Shown: piece after piece, positions 8,203 to 16,120 of the stretch
Layout: each line of letters begins with the position of its first letter
Position numbering within the stretch: the first letter of the stretch is position 1
Assembly (NCBI RefSeq): GCF_016862175.1
Contig: NZ_BOML01000002.1
Coordinates: forward strand, 1-64,000
Direction of reading: 5' to 3'
Length of the DNA: 64,000 nucleotides
From: Paractinoplanes durhamensis
Lineage (GTDB): Bacteria; Actinomycetota; Actinomycetes; Mycobacteriales; Micromonosporaceae
Position numbers and translations under genes: made by a program
Notes under the pieces: generated by a model
The model's input: the letters and a program-made list of their open reading frames with translations, nothing else
Told to the model about the DNA's origin: nothing
Database searches by the model: none

Positions 8203-8241
8203 AAGCCCGGCGCCCAAGCCCGGCGCCCAAGCCCGGCGCCC
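8203..8241 (+). repeat. 13-bp tandem repeat (3 units)
   Basis: Three perfect copies of aagcccggcgccc lie in the non-coding gap after the lipid kinase, a few tens of bases from a separate 15-bp array. The unit is partly self-complementary (ggcgcc), so the RNA could fold and may help end transcription. Confidence 0.85.
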
Positions 8242-8274
8242 AGCGCTCACACCGGGGGGCAAGCGGCCCACGCA

Positions 8275-9024
8275 TCACGCCAGATCCGCGCGGGCCAGAT
8301 CCGCGCGGGCCAGATCCGCGCGGGCCAGATCCGCGCGGGCCAGATCCGCGAGCGCCAGATCCGCGACCGCCAGATCCGCGAGGGCCAGAGCATGGGCTCG
8401 GCCCGGGCAGCGGCGTGGTCCCGCGCCGAAGGCCAGGTCGCCGTTGAGCGCGACCAGCACCTCTTCGCCGGCCGACACGGAGACCCCGCCGGGTAGCGCC
8501 GTCGTCGTCGTGGCCTGGCGCCGGGTCGCCGGGACCGGTGGATCTTCGGCCAAGACCTCGGCCGGCGGGCGGGTGCGCAGGCGCTCGATCAGGGTGGCGG
8601 TGGCGTCGCAGGCCTGAACCAGGACGCCGATGCGGGCTGCGGTCGGCTCGTCGTGGGCGCCGGCCAGGACGGTGATCAGCTGCTCGACGGCCGCGTCGGC
8701 TCGGGAGTCATCGCCGGTGCCGGGGCGGTAGGCCTGGGCGATCTCGCGCACGAGCGCCACCACCGGCGCGGCGATCCCCATCGCCCGGGCCAGCGTGGCA
8801 ACCGGATGCTCAGCATCCACCCGGCGTAGCGAGGCCGCCGGGATCCGGTTCAGGATCTCGACGGAGAGCGCCCGGCGACGCTCATGATCTACGCCGGTGC
8901 TGAATCGGCCGACCGAAGCGCGCAGCCAGGCGACCCCGGCCGAGCCGGGCGGGACCGGCGGAACTACGAACGTGGGGTCGGTCAGGACGGCCAGTGCGGC
9001 CGCGGGATCGAGAATCTCCGGCAT
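8275..9024 (-). CDS. Miniature cytochrome-P450-like protein with C-terminal pentapeptide repeats
   Basis: 249 residues, about 60% of a normal P450. The haem-thiolate signature FGAGPRRCPGR is intact, VGRFSTGVDHERRRAL resembles the C-helix phrase, VQACDATATLIE resembles the I-helix and PPVPATRR the region after the K-helix. I could not find the ExxR of the K-helix, and much of the D-H region is missing. After CPGRAHAL the protein ends in seven ADLxx pentapeptides (ADLAV, ADLAL, then ADLAR copies). Electron-transfer partners are not adjacent. It may bind haem without being a monooxygenase. It starts at an ATG divergent from a small membrane-protein gene. Confidence 0.65.
   Translation of the reverse strand: MPEILDPAAALAVLTDPTFVVPPVPPGSAGVAWLRASVGRFSTGVDHERRRALSVEILNRIPAASLRRVDAEHPVATLARAMGIAAPVVALVREIAQAYRPGTGDDSRADAAVEQLITVLAGAHDEPTAARIGVLVQACDATATLIERLRTRPPAEVLAEDPPVPATRRQATTTTALPGGVSVSAGEEVLVALNGDLAFGAGPRRCPGRAHALALADLAVADLALADLARADLARADLARADLARADLA
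8279..8383 (-). repeat. 15-bp tandem repeat coding ADLAR pentapeptides
   Basis: Seven 15-bp units of gccagatccgcgcgg type; the first four are identical and the last three vary in their last bases. The period equals five codons, so the array adds pentapeptides to the C-terminus of the P450-like protein without shifting frame. It is a tandem array with no spacers, so not CRISPR. Confidence 0.95.
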
Positions 9025-9238
9025 GCCCGGACGTTAACGGCGGGAACCTTCGGTCTTCGCCGAACTGACCGGCCGACCGCAGATCTTCGCGACAAAAGAC
9101 AAATTTGCGACAAAAACTCCGTACGCAAATGGGCTTTTTATGGGGTTATTTGCCTATCAATCCCCTGGATTGTGGCGCCTGATGGGCCGCACACTTGCCT
9201 TCGATCCGGCACCACTACGCATCTTCAGGGGGTTCGGC
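9025..9238. promoter_or_regulatory. AT-richer divergent intergenic region
   Basis: 214-bp gap between the divergent P450-like and small membrane-protein genes. Bases ~9085-9160 are strikingly AT-rich for this genome (acaaaagacaaatttgcg, ctttttatggggttatttg) and contain gcgacaaaa twice about 20 bp apart. This probably holds both promoters. No clear -10/-35 pair can be assigned. Confidence 0.45.
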
Positions 9239-9475
9239 ATGACGTACCACCCGAGTTCCGCAGTGAGCGTCGCCGCCGTGCTGACCGCGGCCACCGTCAT
9301 CGTCGTCGGGTACCGCCTCGGTCGCACGCACTCCGCCTGGCGGGACGTGCACAACGCCCGCCGCGCACTCCGCAGCACCCGCCGGGACGCACTGGCCCAG
9401 ACGGTCCAGTTCATCACGGCTTCGGTGATCATCCTGGCCACGCTGTTCGCGGCCGCCTTCAACGCTGCCCGCTGA
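9239..9475 (+). CDS. Small two-helix membrane protein
   Basis: 78 residues from the ATG at 9239, which follows AGGGGG by ~7 nt. A longer frame back to 9140 lacks a binding site. Hydrophobic segments at residues ~7-23 (AVSVAAVLTAATVIVVG) and ~55-74 (QFITASVIILATLFAAAFNA) flank an Arg-rich loop (RRALRSTRRDAL) that should be cytoplasmic. I recognise no family. Confidence 0.6.
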   Translation: MTYHPSSAVSVAAVLTAATVIVVGYRLGRTHSAWRDVHNARRALRSTRRDALAQTVQFITASVIILATLFAAAFNAAR

Positions 9476-9482
9476 TCGAAGG

Positions 9483-9508
9483 CCCGGGAATCAACGGGGA
9501 TTCCCGGG
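9483..9508. terminator. Bidirectional hairpin between convergent genes
   Basis: Perfect 10-bp stem CCCGGGAATC / GATTCCCGGG with a 6-nt loop, placed between the stop codons of the small membrane protein (+) and the MBL hydrolase (-). Stem strength and position fit a shared transcription terminator, although there is no T-run. Confidence 0.75.
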
Positions 9509-9516
9509 ACACAGCG

Positions 9517-10620
9517 TCAGGCGATCTGCTGCCACCAACCGTCGACCGGCGGCGGGTTGTCGACGTCGACCCGCTCGCCCGGCCGGGGAACCGCCAGCTT
9601 GACGCCGCGGGCCTTGGCCTCGCTCCAGGCGCGGTCGGCCGGCTCGGGCCAGTCGTGCAGGGCGAGGTTGAAGGTCGCCCAGTGCACCGGAATCATCAGA
9701 CCGCCGCGCACGTCGACGTGGGTGGCCACCCCGTCCTCGGGGATCATGTGGATGTCCGGCCACTGGTCGCCGTACGCCCCGATCTGCACCAGCGTGACGT
9801 CGAACGGGCCGTGCTCCGCGCCGATCTCGGCGAAGCCGGGGAAGTAACCGGTGTCGCCGGAGTAGAAGACCTTGCGGGTGGGTCCGTTGATCACCCAGCT
9901 GGTCCAGAGGGTCTCGTCGCGGCTGAAGCCGCGGCCGGAGAAGTGCCGGGCCGCGGTCGCGACGAACTCGATGCCGGCGACCTTGGCGTGCTCGTCCCAG
10001 TCGAGCTCGATGATCCGGGTGGCGGGCACGCCCCAGCGCTCGAGGTGGGCACCGACCCCCAGCGGCACCAGGAACGGCGCGGCCTGGAGATCGACCAGAT
10101 TTTGGATGGTGTCCATGTCGAGGTGGTCGTAGTGATCGTGGGAGATCAGCACGGCGTCCAGCGGCGGCAGGTCGCGCAGCGCCACCGGCGGCTCGTGCAG
10201 GCGCTTCGGCCCGCCCAGCCGGGACGGCGAGCAGCGGTCGCTCCAGACCGGGTCGAGCAGCACCCGGCGGCCCTCGATCTCGACCAGCGCCGAGGAGTGG
10301 CCGTACCAGGTGACGTGCAGGCCCTCGGCGTCGAGGCCGGAAACCGGGGTCACCACCGGGATCGGCTGGTGCGGGTGGCGGGCCTCCCGGTCGCGCATCG
10401 CGGCGACGGCCATCGAGGGCACGCTCGCGGCGGAGAGCGGGCTCGCCGGCACGGTGTTACGGAACTTGCCGTCCGAGAACTGCGGGGAAGCCTGGACCCG
10501 GGCAAGTCGGTCACCCTTGGCCTTGGCGCCCATCTGGCGCGGAATGTCCCTGGCCACCCACACGGCCGCCGCGCCCAGCGCCAGCGCGATCCACGAACCG
10601 GTTCGTCCCCGCTTAGTCAT
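9517..10620 (-). CDS. Membrane-anchored MBL-fold metal-dependent hydrolase (NAPE-PLD/UlaG-like)
   Basis: 367 residues from the ATG at 10620 (MTKRGRTGSW). TM helix at residues ~8-24 (WIALALGAAAVWVA) makes it a membrane-anchored or exported protein. The MBL core has VTWYGHSSALVEIEG, the metal motif SHDHYDHLD (HxHxDH), ARHFSGR, YSGDTGYF and C-terminal MIPVHWATF. This pattern matches the NAPE-hydrolysing phospholipase-D-like branch, which cleaves phosphodiesters of lipids or related substrates. The actual substrate is unknown. It is transcribed alone toward the 9483-9508 hairpin. Confidence 0.85.
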   Translation of the reverse strand: MTKRGRTGSWIALALGAAAVWVARDIPRQMGAKAKGDRLARVQASPQFSDGKFRNTVPASPLSAASVPSMAVAAMRDREARHPHQPIPVVTPVSGLDAEGLHVTWYGHSSALVEIEGRRVLLDPVWSDRCSPSRLGGPKRLHEPPVALRDLPPLDAVLISHDHYDHLDMDTIQNLVDLQAAPFLVPLGVGAHLERWGVPATRIIELDWDEHAKVAGIEFVATAARHFSGRGFSRDETLWTSWVINGPTRKVFYSGDTGYFPGFAEIGAEHGPFDVTLVQIGAYGDQWPDIHMIPEDGVATHVDVRGGLMIPVHWATFNLALHDWPEPADRAWSEAKARGVKLAVPRPGERVDVDNPPPVDGWWQQIA

Positions 10621-10686
10621 CACCCCAGTTTGACGGGCTGATGGGGGTACCGCCACAAAGCTGCGAAGGATCTAGACTGCGCGGCC

Positions 10687-11265
10687 GTGACTGTCGACAC
10701 CCTCCAGATTCAGCAGCAGCTCATCGTCCGTCAGCGAATCCGCCTGATGGTCAACCAATATGAGATCCACGCCGTCTCCGCCGACGGCAAGGAGGCGGGC
10801 ATTCTCGCCTTCGCCCAGCAGAAGCGGATGGCCTTCAAAGAGCAGGTCACCCTCTACTCCGATGACACCAAGACCACCCCGGTCCTGGGCTTCAAGGCTC
10901 GCCAGGTGATCGACCTGGGCGCCACCTACGACGTGACCGACGCCAACGGCACGCCGATCGGCCTGTTCCGGAAAAACTTCAAGGAGTCGCTCCTGCGCTC
11001 CACCTGGCACCTGGAGCAGCCCGGATTCGGCGAGATGATCGGCCGGGAGAGCAACCTGACGGTCGCGATCCTGCGCCGTTTCGTGGACTCGCTGTCCTGG
11101 CTGCCGTACCACTTCGAGTTCCTGATCGGCGACCGGCCGGCCTTCTCGGTGATCAAGAAGTGGGGCCTGCGGGACCGTTACGTGGTGACGATCCACGACC
11201 CGCAGCTGGACCGCCGGCTCGTCGCGGCGATGGCGGTTGCGCTGGACGCTCTGCAGTCCCGGTAG
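10687..11265 (+). CDS. LURP-one-related / phospholipid-scramblase-like protein
   Basis: 192 residues from a GTG. The sequence runs through a single LURP-one/tubby-like barrel: QQLIVRQRIRLMVNQYEI, VLGFKARQVIDLGATYDV, LGFSRK-type phrase IGLFRKNFKESLLRSTWHL, and FEFLIGDRPAFSVIKKWGL. Proteins of this fold include plant LURP-one and scramblase-related families; bacterial members are uncharacterised. It probably acts in the cytoplasm or at the membrane face. It lies head-to-head with the MBL hydrolase (67 nt gap) and just upstream of the dGTPase gene. Confidence 0.7.
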   Translation: MTVDTLQIQQQLIVRQRIRLMVNQYEIHAVSADGKEAGILAFAQQKRMAFKEQVTLYSDDTKTTPVLGFKARQVIDLGATYDVTDANGTPIGLFRKNFKESLLRSTWHLEQPGFGEMIGRESNLTVAILRRFVDSLSWLPYHFEFLIGDRPAFSVIKKWGLRDRYVVTIHDPQLDRRLVAAMAVALDALQSR

Positions 11266-11276
11266 CGTTGCGGGGT

Positions 11277-12734
11277 ATGGACGATTCTCGGGCCGAGCGC
11301 CTTTTCGGGGACAGCCTGGTCGCACCGGGTGACCTCGCCGCCAGCCCGTTCCGGGTGGACCGGGACCGGATCGTCAGTTCCCCCTTCTTCGCCCGGCTCG
11401 CCGGCGTCACCCAGGTCATCAGCCCGGGTGGCGCCGGCCTGCTCGTGCACAACCGGATGACGCACAGCCTGAAGGTCGCGCAGGTCGCCCGGGCCATCGC
11501 CGAGCGGGTGGTGAAGGCCGACGAGGCCGACCTGGCGGAGAAGCTGGGCGGCCTCGACCCGGACGTGGTGGAGGCCGCCGCCCTGGCCCACGACCTGGGC
11601 CACCCGCCCTTCGGCCACCTGGGCGAACGCGTCCTCGACCATCTCGCCCGGCACCGGCTGCGGATCCCGGACGGATTCGAGGGCAACGCCCAGTCGTACC
11701 GGATCGTCACCAGCACCGAGATCCGCGGGCAGGCCACGATCGGCCTCAACCTCACCAACGCCGTCCGCGCCGCGATCCTCAAATACCCGTGGACCAGGAA
11801 CGGCACCGCCCGCTACATGGATCCGCCGCCGCGCGGAGCGGCCCCGCCGTCCGACGACCCGGACGGCGGTTCGGCCAAGTTCAGCGCCTACACCACCGAG
11901 GTCGACGACATGCTCGCCGCCCGCGCGCCGTTCGCGGGCCGGGTCGCCGACTGGCAGCAGACCGTCGAGGCGTCGGTGATGGATACCGCCGACGACATCG
12001 CATACGCCATCCACGACCTGGAGGACGTGCACCGGGTGGGCGTGCTCCAGCAGGGCGCGGTCGCCGCCGAGCTGATGGCCTGGCAGCGCTGGGGTCCCGA
12101 CTCGGATCCGACCCGGGCCGGCGGCGCGATCGAGTCGCTGCGCCGCCAGCTGCACCGCAAGGACGGCTGGATGGCGAACGACGACGCCTTCACGGCGGCG
12201 GTCGAGCTGGTGCGGGCCGAGCTGGTCGACGGCCTGCTGGCCCGTCCGTTCGACGGCTCCCTGGAGGCGGAGGCCCAGGTCGCGGCGTTCTCGGCGACCT
12301 GGACCCAGCGCCTTGTCGAGTCGATCGGGCTGACCGGTCAGCCGGCCGTCCGCTCCGGCCACGTCCAGCTGGCGACCGCCCAGTGGCACGAGGTGCAGAT
12401 CCTGAAGTTCGTCCAGAACCGCTTCGTCCTGGCCCGTCCCGACCTCGCCCTGCACCAGCGCGGCCAGGGCCGGTTGCTCGCCACCCTGGTGGAGGCGTTG
12501 CTGGCGTGGCTGACCGACCCCGACGAGGAGCAGCGCATCCCGCGCCGGCTGCGCGATCTGGTCGAGCTGGCCGAGTCGGAACTCCCGGACGGCACGCCCG
12601 ACCGGGTGGGCCAGGCCCGCGGCCGCGCGGTGATCGATTTCGTGGCCGCCCTGACCGACAATCAGGCGGTGGGCCTCATGGAGGCCCTCTCCGGCAGCTC
12701 CCGCCAGCTCTGGACCGACGCGTTCGTCCTCTGA
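11277..12734 (+). CDS. dgt: dGTP triphosphohydrolase-like HD enzyme
   Basis: 485-residue HD-domain nucleotide hydrolase that releases tripolyphosphate from dGTP or other dNTPs. The HD metal site is spread over NRMTHSLKVAQVARAI, AALAHDLGHPPFGHLGE and the distal ASVMDTADDIAYAIHDLED. The length fits the long actinobacterial branch. Start ATG at 11277 follows a weak GGGG; the frame continues upstream into the previous gene without a better start. It follows the LURP-one gene by 11 nt and leads the thioesterase gene by 18 nt, so these three may be co-transcribed. Confidence 0.88.
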   Translation: MDDSRAERLFGDSLVAPGDLAASPFRVDRDRIVSSPFFARLAGVTQVISPGGAGLLVHNRMTHSLKVAQVARAIAERVVKADEADLAEKLGGLDPDVVEAAALAHDLGHPPFGHLGERVLDHLARHRLRIPDGFEGNAQSYRIVTSTEIRGQATIGLNLTNAVRAAILKYPWTRNGTARYMDPPPRGAAPPSDDPDGGSAKFSAYTTEVDDMLAARAPFAGRVADWQQTVEASVMDTADDIAYAIHDLEDVHRVGVLQQGAVAAELMAWQRWGPDSDPTRAGGAIESLRRQLHRKDGWMANDDAFTAAVELVRAELVDGLLARPFDGSLEAEAQVAAFSATWTQRLVESIGLTGQPAVRSGHVQLATAQWHEVQILKFVQNRFVLARPDLALHQRGQGRLLATLVEALLAWLTDPDEEQRIPRRLRDLVELAESELPDGTPDRVGQARGRAVIDFVAALTDNQAVGLMEALSGSSRQLWTDAFVL

Positions 12735-12752
12735 GCAGCAAGGCTTGATCAA

Positions 12753-13547
12753 ATGAAGAGCTTCGCGGAAGCGACCGCCCTGAGCGGCAACGACGACGGC
12801 ACCTACACCGCGGAGCTCGACCCGCAGTGGGCGATCGGCGACAAGCTGCACGGCGGCTATCTGATGGCGGTGCTGTGCCGGGCCGTGGCGGCCGGCGCCG
12901 AGCATCCGCACCTCGTCGCGGTCACCACCTCCTTCCTCCGGCCGCCGGCGCCGGGACCGGCCACCGTCTCGGTCGAGCTGCTGCGGGCCGGGCGGAGTCA
13001 GGCGCAGTTCCGGGCGCGGCTCGAGCAGGACGGCGCGGCCTGTGCGGAGGCGCTGGTCACCCAGGGCACGCTGGACGAGGCGGAGGCCTGGTGGAGCGGC
13101 GCGAGCCGGCCCGAGCTGCCGGCCGAGGAGGACTGCTTCCTGCTTCCGTCGAATGCCTCGGGCGCCTCCTTCCAGGTGCACCTGCTGGACGTCGTCGAGC
13201 ACCGGCTCAACCCGGCCGATCTCGGCTTCGCCGTCGGACAGCCGTCGCCCAGCGGGCGGATCGCCGGTTGGCTGCGGCTGGCCGACGGCGCCGACTGGGA
13301 CCCGCTGAGCATGCTGATCGCCCTCGACCCGGCACCGCCGATCTCGCTGACCCTGGGCGTGACCGGCTGGGCGCCGACGATCACCCTCACCGCCTACCTG
13401 CGGCGGCTGCCGGCACCGGGGCCGCTCCGGGTCGCCATGCACGCGACCGAGATCGTCTCGGGCCGGATGGACGAGATCACCTTCGTCTGGGACGCGAAGG
13501 GCAACCTGGTCGCCCAGGCGACCCAGCTCGCGGCCATCCGGCATTAA
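12753..13547 (+). CDS. Acyl-CoA thioesterase family protein (double hotdog)
   Basis: 264 residues with two hotdog repeats. The first repeat has the family phrase IGDKLHGGYLMAVLCRAV and TTSFLRPPAPGPATVSVELLRAGRSQAQ; the second includes SPSGRIAGWLRLADG and MLIALDPAPP. It resembles the TesB-like thioesterases of Actinobacteria that hydrolyse acyl-CoA. Substrate length cannot be told. A start ATG follows the dGTPase stop by 18 nt. Confidence 0.8.
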   Translation: MKSFAEATALSGNDDGTYTAELDPQWAIGDKLHGGYLMAVLCRAVAAGAEHPHLVAVTTSFLRPPAPGPATVSVELLRAGRSQAQFRARLEQDGAACAEALVTQGTLDEAEAWWSGASRPELPAEEDCFLLPSNASGASFQVHLLDVVEHRLNPADLGFAVGQPSPSGRIAGWLRLADGADWDPLSMLIALDPAPPISLTLGVTGWAPTITLTAYLRRLPAPGPLRVAMHATEIVSGRMDEITFVWDAKGNLVAQATQLAAIRH

Positions 13548-13565
13548 GCCGACGGGAGAAAAGCG

Positions 13566-13617
13566 CGAACGTGATGGCAGCAAGCACTGTAACGGTGTAA
13601 TCCTGTAATCACGTTCG
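13566..13617 (+). promoter_or_regulatory. Inverted repeat with 8-bp-phased TGTAA repeats upstream of 13634 gene
   Basis: Perfect 10-bp inverted repeat CGAACGTGAT (13566-13575) / ATCACGTTCG (13608-13617) with 32 bp between the arms. Inside it TGTAA occurs three times at exactly 8-bp spacing (13588, 13596, 13604). Phased short repeats of this kind are typical operators for ribbon-helix-helix repressors, and the gene that follows has an RHH-like C-terminus, so autoregulation is plausible. Confidence 0.55.
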
Positions 13618-13633
13618 TATGGGGAGGTTGGAT

Positions 13634-14182
13634 ATGCGTTACCGTCCCGCTCCGCCGGGGGCCCGCAACGAGCCCCCGGCTGCCGACGACGCCGCCGCCT
13701 GGGTTACCGGGGCAATCCCGGACGGGTGGTTCACCGAGCGTCCCGAGGTCGTGGTCGACCGCGACGAGATCATCATCTGGGCCCGGGTCGCCGAGCCCGA
13801 TCTCGGCGCCGACGCCACCGACGCCGACCGGGCGGCCGCCCAGGCCGGCCGGATCAACCAGTTCCGCGAGGACACCCGGGAGGACCGGATCCGGGTCGCC
13901 CGCCAGGTCGAGCACCGCTATCAGCGCAAGGTCGCCTGGGGCGTGCGCTGCGGCGACACCGAGGAACTGTTCACCCATCTGGCCGCTCCGGTGATGACGC
14001 GGCTGCGCCAGCCCGAGCGGCAGATCCTGGACACGCTGGTCGACGCCGGCGTGGCCCGCTCCCGGTCGGAGGCGCTGGCCTGGTGCGTGAAGCTGGTCGG
14101 GCAGCACTCCGAGGACTGGCTGGCCGGCCTGCGGGAGGCCATGACCAAGGTCGACGAGCTGCGAAAGCAGGGCCCGCACTAG
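13634..14182 (+). CDS. Conserved hypothetical, possible ribbon-helix-helix DNA-binding protein
   Basis: 182 residues from the ATG at 13634, chosen because GGGGAGG (13621-13627) lies 6 nt upstream; an ATG at 13619 lies before that site. Residues ~30-75 are acidic and strand-forming (VVVDRDEIIIWARVAEPD). Residues ~85-120 are basic (REDRIRVARQVEHRYQRKV). The C-terminal third (LDTLVDAGVARSRSEALAW, then CVKLVGQHSEDWLAGLRE) has the strand-helix-helix look of RHH regulators. I do not recognise a named family. The gene is 10 nt upstream of the HipA-like kinase, so the three genes to 15280 may form one operon. Confidence 0.55.
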   Translation: MRYRPAPPGARNEPPAADDAAAWVTGAIPDGWFTERPEVVVDRDEIIIWARVAEPDLGADATDADRAAAQAGRINQFREDTREDRIRVARQVEHRYQRKVAWGVRCGDTEELFTHLAAPVMTRLRQPERQILDTLVDAGVARSRSEALAWCVKLVGQHSEDWLAGLREAMTKVDELRKQGPH

Positions 14183-14192
14183 GGTTTGCGGC

Positions 14193-14915
14193 GTGCTACG
14201 TCAGGTCACCGCCCTCCGCTATGTCACGCCGCTCCGCGAGGGCGGTTCGCTGCCCGGCGTCGTCGAAGCCGACGACCTGGGGACGTACGTCGTGAAGTTT
14301 CGCGGCGCCGGGCAGGGACCGAAGGCCCTGGTCGCCGAGGTGATCTCCGGCGAGCTGGGCCGCCGGCTGGGCCTGCCCGTTCCCGAGCTGGCCGTGGTGC
14401 ACCTCGATCCGATCGTGGCGCGCGCCGAGCCGGACGAGGAGGTCCAGGAGCTGATCAAGGCGAGCGCCGGGGCCAACCTGGGGATGGACTTCCTGCCCGG
14501 GTCGCTGGGATATGACCCGGTCGCGCACCATGTCGAGCCGGCGCTGGCCTCCCAGGTGATCGCCTTCGACGCCTTCGTGGAGAACGTGGACCGCAGTTGG
14601 CGCAACCCGAACCTCCTGATGTGGCACAACGAGCTGTGGCTGATCGACCACGGCGCGACTCTCTACTTCCACCACAACTGGCCGCGCGCCGAGGCGGTGG
14701 TGCACCGGCCGTACAAGTGGGACGACCACGTGCTCAAGCCCTACGCCACCGCGCTGGCGACCGAAGGCCCGGCGCTGGCTGCCCGGCTGACGCCCGGGCT
14801 GATCACCGAGGCGCTGGCCCTGGTGCCGGACGAGTGGCTGGACGACGTGGACCGCGACGCCTACCTCACCCACCTGGCCCGCCGGGCCGAGCAGCCGGAG
14901 GCGTGGCTGCCGTGA
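14193..14915 (+). CDS. HipA-like kinase family protein
   Basis: 240 residues. The N-terminal half has a nucleotide-binding look (YVVKFRGAGQGPKALVAEVISGELGRRLGLPVP). The second half carries the kinase core: FDAFVENVDRSWRNPNLLMW supplies the catalytic Asp/Asn and LWLIDHGATLYFHH the metal-binding DHG. These match the short 'HipA family kinase' proteins often paired with DUF3037, which lack the HipB-docking N-terminal region of true HipA toxins. The substrate is unknown. GTG start, 10 nt after the preceding gene; its TGA overlaps the GTG of the next gene. Confidence 0.75.
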   Translation: MLRQVTALRYVTPLREGGSLPGVVEADDLGTYVVKFRGAGQGPKALVAEVISGELGRRLGLPVPELAVVHLDPIVARAEPDEEVQELIKASAGANLGMDFLPGSLGYDPVAHHVEPALASQVIAFDAFVENVDRSWRNPNLLMWHNELWLIDHGATLYFHHNWPRAEAVVHRPYKWDDHVLKPYATALATEGPALAARLTPGLITEALALVPDEWLDDVDRDAYLTHLARRAEQPEAWLP

Positions 14916-15280
14916 GACTCCCCTACGAGTACGCCATCATCCAGGCCGTACCCCGCATCGAGCGCGGCGAGCTGATCAACGTGGGCGTCGTCCTCTACAA
15001 CCAGCGCGCCGACTTCCTGGCCGCCCGCACCCACCTGCACGAGGACCGGCTGCGCGCCCTCGACCCGGACGCCGACGTCGCCGCCGTGGCCGCCGCCCTG
15101 GCTTCGTGGGAGGCCACCTGCACCGGCGCGGGCGCCGCCGCCGCGATGAAGCCGGGCGAACGTTTTCGCTGGCTGGTGGCCCCCCGCAGCACGATCCTGC
15201 GAGCCGGCCCGGTGCACATGGGCCTGGCCGAGGACCCGGCCATCGAGCTCGACCGTCTCATGGCGATCCTGGTCAGGTAG
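14912..15280 (+). CDS. DUF3037 family protein
   Basis: 122 residues, GTG start overlapping the kinase stop (GTGA). It begins RLPYEYAIIQAVPRIERGE and continues LINVGVVLYNQRADFLAAR, the defining DUF3037 signature; the rest is helical. DUF3037 genes repeatedly sit directly after HipA-like kinase genes, so the two products probably work together, perhaps as kinase and partner or substrate. Its 3' end overlaps the convergent transglutaminase gene by 8 bp. Confidence 0.85.
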   Translation: MRLPYEYAIIQAVPRIERGELINVGVVLYNQRADFLAARTHLHEDRLRALDPDADVAAVAAALASWEATCTGAGAAAAMKPGERFRWLVAPRSTILRAGPVHMGLAEDPAIELDRLMAILVR

Positions 15281-16115
15281 AAACCCGCAGGTCGACATCC
15301 GAGACCACGCCGCGCGGGCTCACACATCTGATCTGGTCGCCGGGATGCAGTCGGAGGTCGTCGGCGTAACGGTCGGCCAGCTTGCGCTCGGCGGCCTTGT
15401 CGCCCGCGTCGGCGGACTGCAGAAGATCGGCGATCTCGTCGATCAGGGCCGGGTCGGCGGGCGGCTCGCGGCCCATGTCGCCCCAGAGATCCCACAGCAG
15501 CAGCTCGTCGCCGCGGCGGTGGGCCAGCTCGTAGATCACGTAGTTGCGCACGAACCAGGCGCCGCGCAGCTCCGGATCGCCGCCGACGCCGAAGGTCTCC
15601 ACATCGACCACGCCGCTGCGGTGGTCGGTCCACACCTGCGCCGCCGTGCGGAGCCCGCCGGGCGCCAGCCGCACGTCGGGCACGTCCACCTCGGTGTCGG
15701 TGGCGATCCAGCGGCTCCCGTCCCAGAACTCCGTGATCACGTGGTCCAGGTGGTCGCCCGGGACGATGTAGTCGGCGAAGCCGATCCGGCTTCGCGCCGG
15801 CACCCCCTTGTGCCGCAGCGCGGCGACGGTCAGCAGGGCGAAGTCGCGGCAGCAGCCCACCACGCGCTGCTCGGGCGGGCGCGGCTCGGCGAGCGGGGTG
15901 GCGAACCGCTTCCGGTCGGCGCCGAGGATCCGGTCGACCCAGCGGCTGTCGATCTCGGTGAGCCGATCGGGTGGGAAGTCGATGCCGGAAGCCCGGTAGT
16001 GCACGGCCAGGTTGCGCACCACCGCGCCGATGCCGTCGGGATCGGCCGGGAGCGGGTCGAACAGCGCCGCGTGCTGCCGAGGGTCGGAGAACCGGGTCTG
16101 GCGGGTGTAGTCCAT
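15273..16115 (-). CDS. Transglutaminase-like cysteine protease-fold protein
   Basis: 280 residues. The transglutaminase catalytic triad is readable: Cys in VVGCCRDFALLTVAAL, His in GDHLDHVITEFW and Asp in IATDTEV. No signal peptide is seen, so it is likely cytoplasmic. Bacterial members act as proteases, amidases or peptide ligases. The start ATG is 5 nt downstream of the MerR gene stop, with GGAG overlapping that stop, so the two are co-transcribed and presumably co-regulated by the MerR protein. Confidence 0.8.
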   Translation of the reverse strand: MDYTRQTRFSDPRQHAALFDPLPADPDGIGAVVRNLAVHYRASGIDFPPDRLTEIDSRWVDRILGADRKRFATPLAEPRPPEQRVVGCCRDFALLTVAALRHKGVPARSRIGFADYIVPGDHLDHVITEFWDGSRWIATDTEVDVPDVRLAPGGLRTAAQVWTDHRSGVVDVETFGVGGDPELRGAWFVRNYVIYELAHRRGDELLLWDLWGDMGREPPADPALIDEIADLLQSADAGDKAAERKLADRYADDLRLHPGDQIRCVSPRGVVSDVDLRVST

Positions 16116-16120
16116 GTCGT

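Noticed and set aside
8279..8383. CRISPR-like regular repeats
   Set aside because: The 15-bp units are directly adjacent without spacers and are in frame with a protein; it is a coding minisatellite.
11178..13583. 801-residue minus-strand frame opposite the dGTPase and thioesterase genes
   Set aside because: The plus-strand genes carry clear catalytic motifs. The minus frame is Arg/Gly/Asp-rich shadow sequence.
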